Part shown: positions 59,855 through 64,000 of the stretch, piece by piece
Position numbering within the stretch: position 1 is the first letter of the stretch
How the letters are laid out: every line of letters starts with the position of its first letter
DNA from: Parietichytrium sp. I65-24A
Taxonomy: Eukaryota > Sar > Bigyra > Thraustochytrida > Thraustochytriidae
Length of the DNA stretch: 64,000 bases
Reading direction: 5' to 3'
NCBI GenBank assembly: GCA_012862575.1
Contig: BLSF01000022.1
Location: 248,001-312,000 of the forward strand
Position numbers and translations under genes: made by a program
Notes under the pieces: generated by a model
The model's input: the letters and a program-made list of their open reading frames with translations, nothing else
What the model was told of the DNA's origin: nothing
Databases searched by the model: none

Positions 59855-61210
59855 ATGGTCGCGGAAGAGAGGTCTTTGCTGCCGGAGTCGTGGAAAGCAG
59901 GGTATGATCCGCAGCTGCAGAGGAGCTTGGACGCAGCGGACGGCGAGCAGACTGAGCGCGTGGGATGGCGAAAGTGGCTGCCGTCGAAGGAGGCCACCAC
60001 GACGTTCAAGGCGGTGGTGGGAAGCGGATTCTTCGCGCTACCGTACGCCGTGAGCAAGGCTGGGTTGATCGGCGGCATCTTGATGATGACGGTGGTGTGG
60101 TTTTTCACCGTGAGGACCACCAAGCAGTTGGTTTACGCCGCCTCCTTGTACTTTGAAAGGAAGCAGAATGCAGACGAAGTGGGGTTCATCGCACTGTCTC
60201 GCATGGCGTTCCACACCAACCATGTGTTTTGGGTGGCTATCGCTCTTTTTCTCGCGCAGTTTATTGCAGTGTCTTCATTTTTGGTATTTTTGATGCAAAT
60301 GATTGCGGACGTGGTTTCTCTCATCTTGTACGGTTCAGACCCGCCGCCAGCTTCCCCTTTCTTGAAAGGCATGTCATTACTCGGTTGTGTCCTTGTGCAG
60401 CTTGTTCTTGCGCTTCCGCCAAACCCCGCCTTTTTAGAAAATGTCTCGAATGTTGGGAACGTTGCTTTTGTTGCGAGTATCATCTTCCTCATCGTGCAAT
60501 GCCTTCTAAACTCGCCGCCTGACTTTGGGGAGAATACTGTCATGTTTGAGAGCTTCAGCGGACTATTTGTTTGCTATGGAATTACCGCTTTCACACTGTC
60601 TTCACATGCCGAGTGCCTTTCGATCTTTAGTTCCGCGGAGAAAAGTGCTCGGGAGGGCTACCCGAGGATTGTCGAAGGCGTTATCAGTGCAGCGTCCGTT
60701 GCGTACATTGCGATAGCAGTCTTTGCCTATGCTTGCTTTGGAGCTGAAACAAAGCAAATCATCTTTCGTAATCTCTCAGAAGCTCAAGACGTCATGGGGA
60801 TCCTGCTGCAGACGGCTGTGTGCCTGATGATTATGTGCAATTGCCCTCTCTCTTTGTTCCCAATTCACCAGCTCGTTGAGAATAGGCTTGGCCTGAAGCC
60901 AGCAACAAAATCTCGATTGTCGTCTTCCCAGATTATCAGCCGTTTTATTCTCGTCGGCGCGACAGGGGGGCTGGCTTATGTCTTCGGAAACAATTTTGGA
61001 GCGATTTCCACGATCGGCGGGGGGTTCATCGCATTTCTAGCCTTCGTCCTGCCTCCACTGTTAGTGACCATGATGCGGGGAGGCTTTTCATCCTTGTCTT
61101 GGCTCGAGCTTTTCATGAATGCAATCGTGGTTCTTGTCGGACTATTCGGCAGTATCCAGTCCTTGTACGAAGGGATTGATGCCATGGTAGCCGGCAAGAG
61201 CTCCCACTAA
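59855..61210 (+). CDS. Amino acid/auxin permease family transporter (SLC36/38-like)
   Basis: A 451-residue protein from ATG at 59855 (MVAEERSLLPESW). A short cytosolic N-terminus is followed by about 11 membrane helices. The first helix region TTFKAVVGSGFFALPYAVSK matches the family hallmark (F-x-x-x-x-G-x-G-x-L-x-L-P). Others include LIGGILMMTVVWFFTVRT, CYGITAFTLSSHAECLSIF, ICL-type MIMCNCPLSLFPIHQLVE and FGAISTIGGGFIAFLAFVL. The best fit is the proton-coupled amino acid transporter branch that imports or exports neutral amino acids at the plasma or vacuole membrane. The substrate is not determinable. The gene converges on the downstream basic protein. Confidence 0.9.
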   Translation: MVAEERSLLPESWKAGYDPQLQRSLDAADGEQTERVGWRKWLPSKEATTTFKAVVGSGFFALPYAVSKAGLIGGILMMTVVWFFTVRTTKQLVYAASLYFERKQNADEVGFIALSRMAFHTNHVFWVAIALFLAQFIAVSSFLVFLMQMIADVVSLILYGSDPPPASPFLKGMSLLGCVLVQLVLALPPNPAFLENVSNVGNVAFVASIIFLIVQCLLNSPPDFGENTVMFESFSGLFVCYGITAFTLSSHAECLSIFSSAEKSAREGYPRIVEGVISAASVAYIAIAVFAYACFGAETKQIIFRNLSEAQDVMGILLQTAVCLMIMCNCPLSLFPIHQLVENRLGLKPATKSRLSSSQIISRFILVGATGGLAYVFGNNFGAISTIGGGFIAFLAFVLPPLLVTMMRGGFSSLSWLELFMNAIVVLVGLFGSIQSLYEGIDAMVAGKSSH

Positions 61211-61595
61211 TCCATCCATCTATTTTATTAATTCGAAGGTCTCTCCTTCTTGAGTGGCCGCTTCTAGCAGGTCTCGAAGTGCGCCTCCCGGTGGCAGCAA
61301 CCTGCCAGCTAGACTGGAACAAACCGTATTTGTTCATCTTTATTTTTAATTGTTTTCTTTTCTTATTTAAAATAAAAGGCAAACATATGTTTTTAAGAGA
61401 TGCTCGAGCGATTGTTAGTTGGAGTTGTACGTTGTCCAAAAAAAGAATCCTTTCTCTTCTTATGATTTTCGTGCGATGAAGAAAAGAAAAAAATAAGACC
61501 AGGAAAAGCTTCGAGTCTGTCATGCTTGCATATAAGTGCAAAAAGTAAAGAGCTGTATACATCAAAATGGGCCCAACTCCGCGCGCCACGGCTGT

Positions 61596-62177
61596 TCATA
61601 TATTGTGGGGACCCATTGTGATCGAGTCAAGGTGCTGCGGGTCAAGGTTAGCATCGCCGAGTCCCTGGTCGTTGACCAAATCCGGCTTGGAGTTGAGCTC
61701 CATAACACCGCCGTCCTGCGCCTGCGCAGGCTCGGCGATGGATTCCTGCACAGAGTGGGTCAGCTCTTTCTCCTTCGCTATCCGCTGCTTCTCCTTCAGC
61801 CTTTCCCGATACCTGCGCTGCCTCTTCGCCGCCGGGCCAATGTGAATCTCGTCGCGCCTCCTCTTGGCCTCCGATATGTGCTGCCAGAACCTCGCTTTCA
61901 GGTCGGGTCTGCGCTTCATCTCCTCCATCAGAAACGCCAGCGCCTCGTTCACGTTGTCCGCCGGCAGCTTCTCGTCCTCGCTCAGGTCGAACAGGTTGCG
62001 CAGCTGCGTGCCCACCGTCTTGCGCAGCGAAGCCTTGACCTTGGGCCCGCCGCCGCCCATCAAGCTCGGAGGACGCGTCGGGACGCGTGGCTGCGGAGCG
62101 TGCGACACGCTCTCTTGGTCCGACGGCGGCGGCGGAGGGTTCGTGTTGGGCACGTCATGCTGCCCGTCGACGTCCAT
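61596..62177 (-). CDS. Uncharacterised basic/helical protein of 193 residues
   Basis: Read from ATG at 62177 (MDVDGQHDVPNT); the 200-residue frame begins at TTG. Residues ~1-45 are Pro-rich and disordered. Residues ~45-95 form a helical domain (ASLRKTVGTQLRNLF, then EALAFLMEEMKRRPDLKARFW). A strongly basic segment (KRRRDEIHIGPAAKRQRRYR, ~103-122) is a likely bipartite nuclear localisation signal. A Lys/Glu helix and an acidic C-terminus follow. I do not recognise the family. Composition suggests a nuclear protein, perhaps part of a larger complex. Confidence 0.65.
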   Translation of the reverse strand: MDVDGQHDVPNTNPPPPPSDQESVSHAPQPRVPTRPPSLMGGGGPKVKASLRKTVGTQLRNLFDLSEDEKLPADNVNEALAFLMEEMKRRPDLKARFWQHISEAKRRRDEIHIGPAAKRQRRYRERLKEKQRIAKEKELTHSVQESIAEPAQAQDGGVMELNSKPDLVNDQGLGDANLDPQHLDSITMGPHNI

Positions 62178-62228
62178 TTCTTTTGTTCCAACGTACAATT
62201 CGCACTCTCACGACTGATTTCACTACCC

Positions 62229-62276
62229 AAACAGCCAAATGCCAAAATGCCCAAACGCCAAAACGCCAAAACGCAA
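62229..62276. repeat. (AAACGCC)n/(AAATGCC)n repeat
   Basis: Six or seven diverged 7- to 8-bp units about 50 bp upstream of the gene at 62177. Confidence 0.85.
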
Positions 62277-62378
62277 CTGAGCTCTCTACACAGCAACTAA
62301 ATAGAGTCTATCGGCTGTCTCCGGCGTGCGTCTACAGTGGTATGTCACACGCCTCTTCGCCAAGCGCAGCTCAACTAA

Positions 62379-62440
62379 GGATCACAACAGGATCACAACA
62401 GGACCACAATAGGATCACAACAGGACCACAAGAGGATCAA
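62379..62440. repeat. 10-bp repeat (GGATCACAAC)n with GGACCACAA variants
   Basis: About six units, upstream of the gene at 62177. Confidence 0.9.
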
Positions 62441-62530
62441 GATGGTCGCGTCCAGCGTTAGAAGTCGGTCGATCAAGTGCAAATGTGTCAGAAGCTCTGC
62501 GTCCTTTCTCAGCGTTTGCGTGAGAGAACG

Positions 62531-62567
<37 letters not shown>

Positions 62568-62568
62568 A
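62531..62568. repeat. (CA)n/(GA)n microsatellite
   Basis: A short CA run followed by about 13 GA units. Confidence 0.9.
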
Positions 62569-64000
62569 TGTGCGGAACGCTTGTATGTATCTTCGCAGTT
62601 GGCTCCGCGCACCTTGTGTCGCGCACAAGTCTTTGTCACTCTTGTCTCTCTTGTCTCTCTTGTGTCGCTTGTCACTCGTCGCTCACACGAGACGCCTCGT
62701 GCGGTTCTCGTCACATCGGGGTCTATATGACGGAAGGACGCACGTAACAAGGGTGTATTGATGACTGGGGTAAGTCAGTTAGAACCTTCGGTGACGTGGG
62801 TCGGAGATGGTCGGAGCGGGGAACGGCCGCCGCGTCGTAGGGGGAGCCTAGTGACTGGGGTTAGGGTTGGATGGACGTCTCACTGGAGTCTACGTGACGA
62901 GAAACGTGAGGCCATTTAACTAAAGCGGACTTGTGACACCATTTTTTCCCCTCGATTTTTCCCCCCCCAATACAGTGTAGTACTAATTCGTTTAACTAGT
63001 CTTCCATGCTTTGCGCATAGGACGCTCTAGCAAAACTAACAAAACAAACAAAACAAGCAGTGGCTTTTTTAACTAGGACAGGCTTATTATTTTTGGTGTC
63101 TAGCTAAGAGCCTTATTGCGATCGTTACGCGCTGTCAAACGCTTAAGTGCAGCGTAAACAAACCCTAAGTGGTTTTGTCGGTGAGGAACGCTTTGGGCTA
63201 GCTTATTAGGTAGCTGATAAGTCTAATAGCCATAGTGTATATGTGTATGATTGTGTCTAACTGAACTGTTAGATCAAAAGTGAGGCACTGATGCAGCGAC
63301 ATTCAGCAACGAAAAGCCACCCATTTGGCACATTTGGCACATCTGGCACATCTTTGTTCTCTCCTTAGTTCAGTGAACGAGAAAGGACCCTGACTGTTTT
63401 TCAATTTAGATGAAAAGTAAACAGTAAAATTTCACTTGACTTTGAATCGCAGGATGACCCAGCCGTCGCGCTGTTGTCTCGATCAGGATTCTTAGCGATC
63501 GAAAAAGTTGACGAAAGAAATAGAAGAGCAACTGGGTACAACCTTTCACGGCAAGAAGACTGAAAAGTGCGACGGGTGGTACTGTACCGCTCTAACAGCA
63601 TCTACTAAAAACAGGATACGTAAGGAAAAAAAATAGCGAAGAAACCAACACAAAGATGACCGAACCCAGGTTGGATCATGGTCTCTTGGCCTCGAATCGA
63701 CTGCCATAAACGATTGACTCGATGGTCAGCAGCGGTACTCACGTGTTCAGAACGTGAACTTTTGAACTTGGAGCTCGGGCTGGAAGCCGCGCTGTACTGT
63801 CTGTATTCACGATCGATCAATCGGCGCATTCTACAGACACTTATTGCTATTGCTTTCGTTTTTGCTTTTGCTTGGAATTCCTGAACACTCGTCGACCGCG
63901 AGAGGCGCTTGGCTGGGGAACATTGATTTGAGGACGATTGTGCGGGCTGCGTGCATTGGCGCTGCGGTAAGGTGCCGAGAGAGGGGAAGAGCGAAGGAGC
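62569..64000. other. Right-end region with no recognised gene
   Basis: AT-rich, with only short frames (66-74 residues) that resemble nothing. A gene could begin beyond the right edge. Confidence 0.5.

Overview
The window looks like nuclear DNA of a free-living protist, most likely a stramenopile and perhaps a labyrinthulomycete. The signs are PT-rich stalk repeats in a secreted-type metalloprotease, a long array of Cys/His 'HGGG' repeats, intron-poor genes with short (68-74 bp) GT-AG introns where introns occur, and typical eukaryotic families (MAP kinase kinase, ABCG half-transporter, isoprenylcysteine methyltransferase, JmjC hydroxylase, F-box protein). This placement is inference from gene content only. 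I see no bacterial operons, rRNA, convincing tRNA, CRISPR array or intact mobile element.

Layout. The left edge holds the 5' part of a secreted endonuclease I gene (1-356, minus). Then come about 7 kb without a recognisable gene, dominated by a 1.66 kb direct duplication (1854-3509 and 3511-5180) whose two copies meet at a single N, so it may be an assembly or haplotype artefact. From 7.3 to 16.7 kb lie a DOT1-like methyltransferase fused to the N-terminal half of TTLL12, a DUF3395-like/F-box/LRR protein, a small Tudor-like protein and a 17-repeat zinc-binding protein. From 16.7 to 23.2 kb is a gene-poor stretch. From 23.2 to 62.2 kb genes are denser: an orphan acidic protein, a 7TM protein, a MAPKK, an orphan/FHA divergent pair, a JMJD7-like hydroxylase, ABCG, ICMT, a small coiled-coil protein, an LRR-NEL protein, a membrane metalloprotease, a CurA-type reductase, an SGNH-like type II membrane protein, an amino acid transporter and a basic nuclear-type protein.

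The most striking gene is at 42590-44977 (minus). It joins bacterial-effector-like leucine-rich repeats to an IpaH/SspH-type NEL ubiquitin ligase domain with its C-x-D catalytic motif intact, and ends in a U-box-like tail. NEL ligases are known mainly as bacterial type III effectors, so a host-type single-exon gene of this kind inside eukaryotic DNA suggests old horizontal transfer and domestication.

Two window-wide patterns stand out. Most genes have a private short tandem repeat, often with a 9-bp unit, just upstream of the start codon. Genes also often form tail-to-tail pairs separated by only 185-390 bp. Coding starts were set to the first ATG wherever the longest open frame began at TTG or GTG.
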